A DNA stretch of 64,000 nucleotides from Singulisphaera sp. GP187 (GTDB taxonomy: Bacteria > Planctomycetota > GCA-002687715), in contig CAMDTN010000002.1 in assembly GCA_945907755.1 (NCBI GenBank), positions 64,055 through 128,054 of the forward strand. Reading direction: 5' to 3'. The notes beneath the pieces were generated by a model. It worked only from the letters and a program-made list of their open reading frames with translations, was not told where the DNA came from and did no database searches. Of the stretch, positions 1 to 9,581 are shown piece by piece; position 1 is the stretch's first letter, and each line of letters starts with the position of its first letter. Position numbers and translations under genes: made by a program.

Positions 1-370
1 CCGCCCATTCGCCGCCCATGCCCAGCGACGCCAGGGAACGCATGCTCAACAAATGCCACGGTTCGGTGGCGAAGGCCGACAGTCCACTGCACAGCGCATA
101 CACGAGGATGCTCCAACTGAGCGCGCGCACGCGCCCGATGCGGTCGGCCAACCAGCCGAAGAAGAGCCCGCCCAGCGCTGCGCCGAGCAGGAAGCCTGCG
201 TAGATGGCGCCCTTCCACGCATCCTGCGCAGCGCGATCAGGCCCCACCAATTCTTGCAGCGCAGGCCCGGCCACCAGTGGGAACAGGCCCATTTCGAGAC
301 CGTCGAACAGCCAGCCCAACACTGCAGCGGTCAACGCTGCGCCCCGACCCTTTTGAACTATTGGAGTCAT
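1..370 (-). CDS. MFS transporter, N-terminal part (runs off window start)
   Basis: Reverse-strand reading from ATG at 370: MTPIVQKGRGAALTAAVLGWLFDGLEMGLFPLVAG...GAALGGLFFGWLADRIGRVRAL (MFS GxLaDRxGRr loop). Start overlaps the upstream stop as ATGA. Confidence 0.8.
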   Translation of the reverse strand, partial: MTPIVQKGRGAALTAAVLGWLFDGLEMGLFPLVAGPALQELVGPDRAAQDAWKGAIYAGFLLGAALGGLFFGWLADRIGRVRALSWSILVYALCSGLSAFATEPWHLLSMRSLASLGMGGEWA

Positions 371-2853
371 CGCGGCGGCATCTTCTGGTCCAACTCAGCC
401 GCTGTCCATGGCAGGCCACGCGCCGCTTCTTGTGCGCGCACCGTGGCCACTTGTTGCGGCAGGACGGCGCTCTCTTCGTGCCCGAACGAGTGGCGCGCGA
501 AAGTGAGGATGGCAGCAAGTTCGTCATCGGTGAGGCGCGCGAAGGCGGGCATCTCTGTGCCAAAATTCGTTCGTTCTGGCTTGGCGCTGCTGAATCCGTG
601 CAGCAGGATGCGCATGGAAATCTCTGGCGCCGCAGGCAAGCGTGTCGAATTGCGCAACGAAGCGGCGACGCCTTCCATGCCGCGTCCATCGACTTGGTGG
701 CATGGTGCGCAGTGTTGCGTGAACAGCGCGGTGCCCTGATCGCGCAGGGCAGCACCGCGCACATCCAAGCCTGGTGGCAGTTGCGGCCCGCCCGCTCGTC
801 CGGGCCATTGCACTGCGGCCAACAGCGCGCAGCCTGGTTTCAGCTTGGCAAGCAGCGCTGCGGAAGGTGCTGTCGCAAGCAGGATGGGCCGACGCGGTTG
901 CACATCAGCGCAAGCACGCTCCAGTGCAGTCAGTAGCACAGCACAGAGCGCGGCGCTTTCGCCGCTTGCGTCCAAGAGCAGGCTGATGCCACCTCCTGAG
1001 CGCGCAGCCACCACGCAGCGCAGCAATTCCTTCAGTCCGTCGGCGTTGGCCCCGCAGCGCGCATACTCGTTGGCCAAGTACGCTTCGCGCCCAGCGAGTC
1101 CAGTGAGTGCCAGCGCGCGGAGTTGCGCAGGGTGCGGCTCGCAGAAAAGTTTGCGCAAGGCCACAGCGGCGTACGGCAGATCGCCTAGCACCAGTGCGGT
1201 GTGTTGGCGCACGCGCGCATCGGGGTCTGCGAGCAGTTGTTGCAACAGCGTGCTCAGTGCGGATTCTGGCAGCGCAACGACGCTCTGCGGCAGCAAGAGC
1301 ACGGCTTCAGCGCGCACGCTGGAATTCGTGTCTTGGCAGAGTTCGTGGGCCATGCCCGCTGGTAAACGATCGATGCTCTCTAACACGCGCAATGCGTGCA
1401 GGCGCGGCGCGGCGTCTTTGCCCGTGCGTGCGAGGGCCGCGAGGGCCGGCGCGCATTCCACCGCGTTGCGCTGCACCAACAGTCGTTGCGCTGTGTCGCG
1501 CACCGCACCACCGCTGTGGGAAAGCAAAGCGACCAGTTCAGCATTGGTGCTGGTGCCTAAACGAAGTGCTGCAATCGGCGTTGCTGCCTGCGGGACGATG
1601 CGCCAGATGCGACCGAGGTCGGTGGGCTGTTCCAGCTTGCGCGCTTCCACTTGTTGGCGCAGAAAGCTGGTGACAAACATGCGGTGCTGAATGACGCCGC
1701 GCGCCATATCGGCCACATAAAGTGCGCCATCGAAGCCTTCGGCCAATGCCACGGGGCGGAAGCGTTCGTCAGTGCTGGTCAGGAACTCAACGCCCGGAGT
1801 GGCGTTGGTAGCGCGGATGCGGCCGTCAGTTTCTGCAAGCACATTGCGGTGCAGTAGATGGGCGCAAGGCTCGCACACGAAGGCGTTGCCGCGATGCGAA
1901 GTGGGAAAGGTCGCTCCGCGATAGATGAAGGGGCTGCAAGCGCCGGTGAAGCGGTCGAGGCGCCCGTCGCGCAACATGCCGGGTTGGTATCCCCGATTGA
2001 TGCCCGGCGTGATCCGCGCCGGAAACACATGTTGATCTTCGGCCACACGCTGATCAGCGCCTTCAGGAATGTGCGCTGCGGCGTTGCGCACCGCGAGATG
2101 CGCTGGAATGGTGCTCGCGCGCAACTGATCGCTGTTGCTGTTGAAGAAGAAACGCCCGAGGTCGTCTTGGGCCGCGCCCCACTGGCCTGTGGCGAGGCTC
2201 GGCTCTAATTGCAAGCGCCCTGCGCGCCAGCGCATCCGGAAAGGGTGGTTGGCCCAATGCAGCCAGTTGTCCAAACCGGGAACCATCGCGTTGGGTGCGT
2301 GTTCAGGGTTGTGACGCCCGCCCAAGCCCGAGAGGACGATGCTGTCTTTTTCGTAATCGAGGTCACCATCGGCATCGGCATAAAAACGCAACCACGGAGG
2401 TTCCAGCACCAGGACTCCGCCGGCCACCAGTGCGAGTGCTCGCGGCAGAACCAAGTTGTCGGCAAACACGGTGCGCTTGTCGGCGCGTCCATCGCCATCA
2501 GTGTCTTCGAGCACCGCCACGCATCCACTGGCGTCGCTTTCGCCATGCCCGTCGATGTCAGGCATGTAGCCGCGCATTTCCACGACCCAAAGACGCCCGT
2601 GTTCATCGAAACGCAGCGCCACCGGTGCCACGACCAGTGGCTCGCTTGCGAAAAGTTCGACGCGGAATCCAGCTTCGACTCGCAAGCACGCGAGGGCTTC
2701 GTTCGGCGACAGCACTGCAGGGGCGGGAAGTCGCAGTGCCTCGGGCAATGGGGATTGGTGCTCACCCGCTTGGTCGCCACGCTGGGCGCGTAGCCCGCAG
2801 GCGAGAAGCAGCAGCAGCAGTGCTAGGCGCAACAAGCGGCGCGAGATTACCAT
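367..2853 (-). CDS. PVC-type putative membrane-bound dehydrogenase-domain protein with HEAT-like repeats and C-terminal c-type cytochrome
   Basis: Signal peptide/lipobox-like MVISRRLLRLALLLLLLACG; propeller-like region; LFTQHCAPCHQVDGRGMEGVAASL haem site. Start refined to 2853. Confidence 0.85.
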   Translation of the reverse strand: MVISRRLLRLALLLLLLACGLRAQRGDQAGEHQSPLPEALRLPAPAVLSPNEALACLRVEAGFRVELFASEPLVVAPVALRFDEHGRLWVVEMRGYMPDIDGHGESDASGCVAVLEDTDGDGRADKRTVFADNLVLPRALALVAGGVLVLEPPWLRFYADADGDLDYEKDSIVLSGLGGRHNPEHAPNAMVPGLDNWLHWANHPFRMRWRAGRLQLEPSLATGQWGAAQDDLGRFFFNSNSDQLRASTIPAHLAVRNAAAHIPEGADQRVAEDQHVFPARITPGINRGYQPGMLRDGRLDRFTGACSPFIYRGATFPTSHRGNAFVCEPCAHLLHRNVLAETDGRIRATNATPGVEFLTSTDERFRPVALAEGFDGALYVADMARGVIQHRMFVTSFLRQQVEARKLEQPTDLGRIWRIVPQAATPIAALRLGTSTNAELVALLSHSGGAVRDTAQRLLVQRNAVECAPALAALARTGKDAAPRLHALRVLESIDRLPAGMAHELCQDTNSSVRAEAVLLLPQSVVALPESALSTLLQQLLADPDARVRQHTALVLGDLPYAAVALRKLFCEPHPAQLRALALTGLAGREAYLANEYARCGANADGLKELLRCVVAARSGGGISLLLDASGESAALCAVLLTALERACADVQPRRPILLATAPSAALLAKLKPGCALLAAVQWPGRAGGPQLPPGLDVRGAALRDQGTALFTQHCAPCHQVDGRGMEGVAASLRNSTRLPAAPEISMRILLHGFSSAKPERTNFGTEMPAFARLTDDELAAILTFARHSFGHEESAVLPQQVATVRAQEAARGLPWTAAELDQKMPPR

Positions 2854-4018
2854 GCAGCCCATGCGCATCGTTTGCTTGTTGCGAGTGCTGGTTCTTGGAT
2901 TGATGTCAGCGCTGTGTCACTCACAGAGTCTCGTGTTATTGGCGAAGGCGGCCCTGCCTGCGGCGACATTGCTGCGAGTGGCTGCGAACGCAGCGGCTGC
3001 AACAAGCTGGTGCCCCGCAGGCGCTGCAGCGTGGCCAGGGTTGCTGCTTCCTGCTGGGGCCCCGGGAGAATCGGGGGCGGTGTTCGCGCTGCTCGCTGGG
3101 CCGTTGGCCGCAAGCGAGCGTGAGTGCGTGTTGCAGCCTGCGGCAGCCGCGGCAGGCACCGAGTGGCGTTGCGCCAGCGTTGGCACCGAACGCGAACTGC
3201 GTTTTGGCGACAAGTTGTTCTTGCGCACGGCCACAGGCTTCGACCCCGCGCAACTCGAAGCAAGTTTCAAGTCGTTCCAACATTTGTTCGCGGCGGACAC
3301 TGCGACGCAGTTGACCAAAGGCGCGGGCGGCAAGCATTCGCACCATCGCGGGCTGTTCCTTGGTTGGAATCAGGCCACCATCGGCGGGCGCACTTTCGAT
3401 TTTTGGCATGGCAAGGAAGGCGTTTCCATTCGGCACAAGCGTTTTCGTGACGACCTCGCAGCAGCAGGCGCGGCCTGTGTGCGCTTGGGAGTCGAGAACG
3501 AGTGGTGCTTGGCTGATGGAACTCCCGTGGTGCAAGAGCTGCGGGTGCTGACCGCATTCCGCTGCGGCGCAGCGCGGGCGCTGGATGTGCAGATTGGCTT
3601 GCGGGCGCTGGGCCAACCCGTCAGCATGCGCGGCGATGCGCATCACGCTGGCTTGCATGTGCGCGCAGCAGATGAAGTGGCAGAGCGTGAAGCCGACACG
3701 CAGTTGTTGTTGGATGCGGCGCACAAGCCACTGGGCAATGATCTTCATTCCGGTGCTGCGTGGTGTGCGGCCAGTTTCAAAGTGGGCCAACAGCCTTGCA
3801 CATTCTTGTTGATCGATCACCCGAGCAATGGATCCACGGTGATGTCCGTGCGCACCTATGGGCGCATCGGCTTCATGCCCGAAGTGGATTTGGTGCCCGA
3901 TCAAACGCGGGTGCTGCGCTGGCGCTTGTTGGTGTTTGATGGCGCTGCGCCGGACGCGGCCACCTGCGCGCAACTGGCCGAGCTCTACCGCAATCCACCG
4001 GTGCTCACTTGGCGTTGA
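2852..4018 (+). CDS. PmoA/DUF6807 family protein, secreted
   Basis: Signal peptide; FKSFQHLFAADTATQLTKGAGGKHSHHRGLFLGWNQ...FDFWHGKEG typical of DUF6807. Confidence 0.75.
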   Translation: MQPMRIVCLLRVLVLGLMSALCHSQSLVLLAKAALPAATLLRVAANAAAATSWCPAGAAAWPGLLLPAGAPGESGAVFALLAGPLAASERECVLQPAAAAAGTEWRCASVGTERELRFGDKLFLRTATGFDPAQLEASFKSFQHLFAADTATQLTKGAGGKHSHHRGLFLGWNQATIGGRTFDFWHGKEGVSIRHKRFRDDLAAAGAACVRLGVENEWCLADGTPVVQELRVLTAFRCGAARALDVQIGLRALGQPVSMRGDAHHAGLHVRAADEVAEREADTQLLLDAAHKPLGNDLHSGAAWCAASFKVGQQPCTFLLIDHPSNGSTVMSVRTYGRIGFMPEVDLVPDQTRVLRWRLLVFDGAAPDAATCAQLAELYRNPPVLTWR

Positions 4019-5852
4019 GCGCAGCGAATTCAGCGGGCGTCGGCACACGACTGTGCAGCACTATGGCGTAGCGCAGCAGCATCAGCGGTTTCTGTATTTC
4101 GTTGCGTGGCATGTGCGGGAAATGGATGGCGCCATCGCGCAACACCGGGGCTGGCAACGAGCGCGCGCCATCCAGCGCCACCACGCTGATGCCAACGCGT
4201 CTGCCACGCACTTCGCCGCACACAGTCAGTGTGGCTGCTGACGGCAAACGCACAGGTGTTTGAAGAGCCAACATCAGGGGTGGCATGACTGCTGCCGGCT
4301 CCGCGAGCGTTGTCGTCGTACGGAAGCTGTCGTTGGGCGCGGCCACTGCTGTGCTTTGGCTGACAACGACCACTGTCCATGGGCCAGCGGTTGCGACGGG
4401 CAGGCTTGTGCTGGCATGTTCAACAGGCCAAGGCTGCGCCAGCAGATTGCGTTGGCCGGGCGCCTGAAGTTGCGTGATGGTGCACGGGCCGTGAGTGTCC
4501 AAGCACACTTGCAAGTCCCCGCCGCGCACTACGCGGAAGCGTCCATCGACCAGCGCGCTGCGCAGCGCTTCGCTGCCGCCGCGCACCAGTGCGTCGGTTG
4601 TCAGCGTGTCTTCCCGCAGCGTCGCGCCGTTGGCATCAATGGAGCGCAGCACCAATTCATGCGGCCGCACGGCACTCACACTGGCAATGAGCGACGCGGC
4701 GCTCACGCCAGCATCGAACAGCAAGTCGGGGTGAGGCTGATTCGCCGAAGCATGTGGATCTTGCGCCGCCGGCGAAGTGACGAATTCATAGAGCCGATAG
4801 CCGCACAACGCTTCGCTGGAATGGGCGAAGACGCGCGTGCGATGCACGTCGCCTGAGAGCAGCACCACACCTTCGATGCCTTCGGTGCCAATGAATGACC
4901 ACAGCCGGTCGCGTTCGTGCTGCCAATGCGTCCACATGTCGGTTTTCAGCGGGCGCACCGCGCCGTTCCACACCATGCTGCTGGCAATGATTTTGAAGGG
5001 CGCTTCGGAACGCAGCAGCCCGGTGCGCAACCAACGCCATTGCGCCTCGCCGAGAAGCGTTTGCAAGCCGTCGCTGCCTTGGGCGGTGTTCGCGAAGGTG
5101 CGCGTGTCCAGCAAGAACACTTCGATCGGGCCGCGTCGGAACGAGGTGTAGATGCCATTGGTGCCATCGCCGTACGAAGCCAGAGCGCTCCATTCGAGCA
5201 GTGCTTGCCGTGAGCGTTCCTTGCCGGGGAGATTTCCGTCCACATCGTTCTTGCCGAAATCGTGGTCGTCCCAAGTGGTCCACACAGGCACGCGAGCCAA
5301 GAGCGCGGCCAGTTCGGGAACGCGATGGAATGCGCGGCGCCGCTGGCGCTGCACCTGCAAGTCAGTGGTGTCGATGTAGGGCGTGTCGCCCAATAACACG
5401 AGCGCGTCGATGCCAGATTCTTGCAGCCGCTGCCAAATTGGTTGGTTAGGAAAGCGCAAATCGTTGGCGCACGAAGCGAAAGCGATGCGTTGGGAAGTGG
5501 TCGTGCTCGCAGGCGTGCGAATGCTGCGAGAGGAGGCGCTGCCACCCGCGTCGTCGCTGAGCGTGAGGGTGTAATCGCAATCTTCGGCGAGGTTTTCGAA
5601 GCGATAGTGCAACATCGAATCGTTGGCTTCGGAGGCAGTGGCCGCTTGGGTGCGCGCATCGCTTGCACTGCGCAGGGTTGCTTGCACCACACCAGGGTTT
5701 ACAGCGCGGGCGTAGGCGTAGATGGATGTCGCATCGGTGTGACCGATGAAGGGGCCGTCGGAGAGGATGGGCGCATCGCCGCACCCACTGAGGAGGAGCA
5801 GCCCCACGCTCAGCACCAAACCTGCCGATGAAAGCAAACGGAGTCGGTTCAT
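4005..5852 (-). CDS. Alkaline phosphatase D (PhoD-like) family lipoprotein
   Basis: LLLLSGCGD lipobox; ASCANDLRFPNQ, LLGDTPYID, TTWDDHDFGKNDVDG, LLSGDVHRTRV metallophosphatase motifs. Confidence 0.85.
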   Translation of the reverse strand: MNRLRLLSSAGLVLSVGLLLLSGCGDAPILSDGPFIGHTDATSIYAYARAVNPGVVQATLRSASDARTQAATASEANDSMLHYRFENLAEDCDYTLTLSDDAGGSASSRSIRTPASTTTSQRIAFASCANDLRFPNQPIWQRLQESGIDALVLLGDTPYIDTTDLQVQRQRRRAFHRVPELAALLARVPVWTTWDDHDFGKNDVDGNLPGKERSRQALLEWSALASYGDGTNGIYTSFRRGPIEVFLLDTRTFANTAQGSDGLQTLLGEAQWRWLRTGLLRSEAPFKIIASSMVWNGAVRPLKTDMWTHWQHERDRLWSFIGTEGIEGVVLLSGDVHRTRVFAHSSEALCGYRLYEFVTSPAAQDPHASANQPHPDLLFDAGVSAASLIASVSAVRPHELVLRSIDANGATLREDTLTTDALVRGGSEALRSALVDGRFRVVRGGDLQVCLDTHGPCTITQLQAPGQRNLLAQPWPVEHASTSLPVATAGPWTVVVVSQSTAVAAPNDSFRTTTTLAEPAAVMPPLMLALQTPVRLPSAATLTVCGEVRGRRVGISVVALDGARSLPAPVLRDGAIHFPHMPRNEIQKPLMLLRYAIVLHSRVPTPAEFAALNAK

Positions 5853-7761
5853 GGCCAAGGTTCTAACTCACGCGGCGGAGCGGCTTATTGCGGCGCTTCC
5901 GCAAGATCCCGACGAGGCTTTGGCCCTCGCATTGGACGCCACCACCCCTGCGGTGTTGGTGGACGCGGTGCTGACTCGCTTCATCGCTCAAGGGCATGAG
6001 GACGCTTGGCACGCATTTGAAACGGCGTGCCCTCAGGTGGCCACTCAAGTTGCGCTGGGACTGCTGGAACCACGGCAGGACTGGAATGGTGAGACGCGAA
6101 GCCGCGTGCTTGCTGCGTTGTTAGCCCATCGCGAAGCCGTGGTGCGTTCAGCAGTTGTGAGGGCGATCACCAGCAGCCATCAAGGACGCACCTTGCCTCT
6201 GCTCTTGCGCGCCTCGCGCGACCCCATTCCGGCGATCGCGCGACGGGGCAAAACCGCGTTACTCCAACTGGTCACCGCCGACGCGACGTTGTTGGTGCAA
6301 CTGCCGCGCGCTACGGCATTGGGCGTGCTCTCGTGCATGGAGCCCGCTGCGTTGTTGCCCTTGCTGGCACCTCGCGGTGGCGAAGTGCTGCGAGAATTGG
6401 CGGCCACCGCTTTGGGCGCGCATGCGCAGGCGCAAGTGCGCGCGGAGCTGCTGGCCGCGGGGATCGCGGGGGGTGAAGGTGTGGCGCGCGCCGCGTTGCA
6501 ATCTTTGCGCGCTCACGGTGGCACCGACGAAGCGCCCTTCGTGCAACTGTGGGACATGGGGCCTCGCGGCATTCGCACCGAATGCCTCGAAGCACTCGGC
6601 ATGACTTGCGGCGAGCGCGGCACTGCCGTGCTGCTGGATGCTTGCGTGGCAGCCATCCCAGAACAGCGGATCGCAGCCTTGGCGGCCTTGTCCAAGCGAG
6701 GTTGCGTCGAAGCCATCGCGAGGCTTGAAGAAGCGCTGCGCGACGAAGAGTCGACCGTGAGGGACCACGCGCTGGAAGCACTGCTGCTCCATTCTGGCTC
6801 TGACGCGATTTTGCTGCGTTTGGCGCTGGAAGGGCCCGAAACGCAGCGCTTGCCTGCGTTGACCGAAGCGGCCCGTCGCGGCCTCGGTTCCACGCTGCTT
6901 GAAGGCGCCGCGTCAGACTTGCTGCGCTTCGGCGCAACGCTGACGGATGTCACGCGCACGCGCGAGCTTGACGGAGTGGTGGCGGTGGCGCGGCACTTGG
7001 CGCGCCTGCAACATCCGGAGGCACTCGCTGGGCTGAGAGCGCTAGGAACTTCGGTGATTCGGCGGCTGCGGCGCGAAGCGGGCGATGGATTGATGCAATA
7101 TTCGATTGCTGCGCGACGCGATTCGTTGGCCGCGTTGGTGGGCACCCACGATCGCGATTTATTGCAGGTGGTTGCCCGTGGTCTGGTCGAGGCCAAGGAC
7201 AGCGCCGCCTTGGTGCCCCTTTTACGCTTGACACTCGAATGCCGCGGGCGCGTGGTGGTGTGGGCGCACGAGGCCTTGCAGAGCGACCCACGCCATAACG
7301 AACTCGACGCACTGCTGGGCGCGCTGCACTCGGAGTTTGCTGCGGCCAAACGCGCTGCAGCGCATCGGCTGGCTGCGCTGGGCGATGAAGGCGCAGTGGC
7401 TGGCCTCTTGGCGGTTAGCAACGAGACGGAAGTGGAAGTGCAATTGGCTGCGCTTGAAGCACTGACGGCTTTCACGCCGACTCACGATGAGGTGCGTGCG
7501 CGCATGTTGGATGCGCTGTCATTCGGTGATTTGTCGGTGCGGCAAACCGCGTGTGAGGCGCTGGGGTTGGCGCGCTGCGTCGAAGCTGTGCCCGCACTGA
7601 TTGTGGTCTTGGGCAGTAATTTCTTGCGGCCAAGGGCGGTGGAAGCGCTGCGTCGCATCGGCGATCGTCGGGGGTTCATCGCAATGCGTCGGCTTGAGCG
7701 CCGCACGGCGCTGCGTGCGGAGCAGAAGGCACTGGCGCGCAAGTTGGTGCGCAAGCGCTAA
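5851..7761 (+). CDS. HEAT-repeat protein
   Basis: Long alpha-helical HEAT-type repeats (e.g. DEESTVRDHALEALLLH, FGDLSVRQTACEALGLARCVEAVPALI). Start refined to 5851 ATG. Confidence 0.8.
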   Translation: MAKVLTHAAERLIAALPQDPDEALALALDATTPAVLVDAVLTRFIAQGHEDAWHAFETACPQVATQVALGLLEPRQDWNGETRSRVLAALLAHREAVVRSAVVRAITSSHQGRTLPLLLRASRDPIPAIARRGKTALLQLVTADATLLVQLPRATALGVLSCMEPAALLPLLAPRGGEVLRELAATALGAHAQAQVRAELLAAGIAGGEGVARAALQSLRAHGGTDEAPFVQLWDMGPRGIRTECLEALGMTCGERGTAVLLDACVAAIPEQRIAALAALSKRGCVEAIARLEEALRDEESTVRDHALEALLLHSGSDAILLRLALEGPETQRLPALTEAARRGLGSTLLEGAASDLLRFGATLTDVTRTRELDGVVAVARHLARLQHPEALAGLRALGTSVIRRLRREAGDGLMQYSIAARRDSLAALVGTHDRDLLQVVARGLVEAKDSAALVPLLRLTLECRGRVVVWAHEALQSDPRHNELDALLGALHSEFAAAKRAAAHRLAALGDEGAVAGLLAVSNETEVEVQLAALEALTAFTPTHDEVRARMLDALSFGDLSVRQTACEALGLARCVEAVPALIVVLGSNFLRPRAVEALRRIGDRRGFIAMRRLERRTALRAEQKALARKLVRKR

Positions 7762-7853
7762 ACACTGCTGCGAACACGCGTATGGGCACGGGCGCGGGCT
7801 GTCGATAGAGACCGCGGACAGTGCAGTTTTGCACCGCCTAGGGACGGGTCAGC

Positions 7854-9581
7854 TTGGACATTGGTGAACATCTCATCGCGGCCGGCGTGATTCGCGCCGA
7901 GCAGCTTGCGGAAGCGCGTGCTGCAGGCGGTGAGTCTCTCTGCGCAGTGTTGATAGATAAACGCATGGTGGGCGAGAAAGACCTCGTTCAAGCCATTGCT
8001 AAGCGTTTCAATTTGGAAGCCGCCGTACTGGATGGTTTGCAGGTCGACGCGGAGGTTTTGAAGTCCTTTCCCGAAGCGCTCAGTCGCGCCACTGGCACTG
8101 TGCCGCTGCGGCGTGAGGGTGCCATGCTGGTGGTGGCCACCAGCGACCCGTCCAACGAACCCACTCAGGACCGCATCGCACGCGCCAGCGGATTCTCGGT
8201 GCGCTTCGCTATTGCGGGGCCGAAGGCCATTGCTGCTGCGCGTGCTGCGCTGTATTCGCGCGCTGGTACCAAGCCCACAACCGGCACGGTGCCCGGGCCA
8301 GCATTGAAGGAACTGGATCAGATCCTCAAGCGCGCGGCTGAAGAAGCCGCGCCAACACCCGATGTGGCCGATGGCGACCCGCGCAACTTGCCCAAGCTGG
8401 AGGTGCGCGAATTGGACGCGCCGGTCATGCGCCTAGTCAACGGATTGTTACTGAAAGCGTTGCGCATGCGCGCCAGCGACATTCACATCGAGCCCATGGA
8501 AGACGCGCTCCGCGTGCGCTTCCGCGTCGACGGCGAGATGCAAGAAGTGCTACGGCTGGCAAAAGACATGCGCGCCACTTTGTCGTCGTGCATCAAAATC
8601 ATGTCGGGCATGGACATCGCAGAACGCCGCGTGCCGCAAGACGGCGGCATTAAGTTGGCGCTGGATGAGAAGAGTGCGGTGGACTTCCGTGTGTCGTCAC
8701 TGCCAGGCATTCACGGCGAGAAGATTGTGATGCGTGTCTTAGGCACAGGGGACTTGAAAAGCTCGATTGATGATCTGGGCTTTGAAGGTCGCCCGTTGGA
8801 GCTTGTGCGCGAAGCCATCGCCAACCCTTGTGGAATGATCTTGGTCACTGGGCCAACTGGAAGCGGCAAGACCACCACGCTCTATACCATCCTCGGGCAG
8901 CTAAACACAGTGGATGTGAACATCGTCACAGCCGAAGACCCAGTGGAGTACACACTCGCTGGCCTCACGCAGGTGCATGTGCGCCATCAAACGGGACTGA
9001 CCTTCGAAGCGGCGCTGCGTTCCTTCTTGCGTCAAGACCCGGACATCATTCTCGTGGGCGAAATGCGCGATTACGAGACCGCCAGTATTGCGATCAAAGC
9101 AGCTCTGACCGGACACCTTGTATTGAGCACATTGCACACCAATGATGCGCCCAGCACCGTGGTGCGCTTGGTGGACATGGGCATCGAGCCCTACCTCGTG
9201 GCCTCGGCCGTGAAGTTAGTAGTGGCCCAACGGTTGGTGCGGCGCATCTGCACCAATTGCCGCGAGGATGTTGACCTTGCGGCGCTGCAGCGCAGCGATC
9301 TGGACCAGGGCATTCTTGCTTCGGTCGAGCGCATGTGTCGTGGGCGTGGCTGTGAGCAGTGCAACAACACTGGCTATCGCGGGCGCAACCCTGTATTCGA
9401 AGTAATGGCAGTGAAGTCTAAAGAGATGAAACGCGCCATTACGGAAGGTGGAACTGAAGTCCAGGTGGGCCAGATCGGCAAGCGTGAGGGGATGCACACG
9501 CTGGCCGACGGCGCAATCGAGCTAGTCAATCGAGGCATTACAACGCTGGAGGAAGCGCGTGCGATTATTCTGGCCGAGTGA
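7854..9581 (+). CDS. GspE/PilB family type II secretion / type IV pilus assembly ATPase
   Basis: MshEN-like N-term, Walker A GPTGSGKTTTLYTIL, EDPVEY, RSFLRQDPDIILVGEMRD, CxxC zinc motifs. TTG start. Confidence 0.93.
   Translation: MDIGEHLIAAGVIRAEQLAEARAAGGESLCAVLIDKRMVGEKDLVQAIAKRFNLEAAVLDGLQVDAEVLKSFPEALSRATGTVPLRREGAMLVVATSDPSNEPTQDRIARASGFSVRFAIAGPKAIAAARAALYSRAGTKPTTGTVPGPALKELDQILKRAAEEAAPTPDVADGDPRNLPKLEVRELDAPVMRLVNGLLLKALRMRASDIHIEPMEDALRVRFRVDGEMQEVLRLAKDMRATLSSCIKIMSGMDIAERRVPQDGGIKLALDEKSAVDFRVSSLPGIHGEKIVMRVLGTGDLKSSIDDLGFEGRPLELVREAIANPCGMILVTGPTGSGKTTTLYTILGQLNTVDVNIVTAEDPVEYTLAGLTQVHVRHQTGLTFEAALRSFLRQDPDIILVGEMRDYETASIAIKAALTGHLVLSTLHTNDAPSTVVRLVDMGIEPYLVASAVKLVVAQRLVRRICTNCREDVDLAALQRSDLDQGILASVERMCRGRGCEQCNNTGYRGRNPVFEVMAVKSKEMKRAITEGGTEVQVGQIGKREGMHTLADGAIELVNRGITTLEEARAIILAE

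Noticed and set aside
6513-7475. Long antisense ORFs such as the 320-aa minus ORF opposite the HEAT gene
   Set aside because: Low-complexity Ser/Ala/Arg composition and exact antisense position to a clear HEAT-repeat CDS; typical shadow ORF in high-GC DNA.
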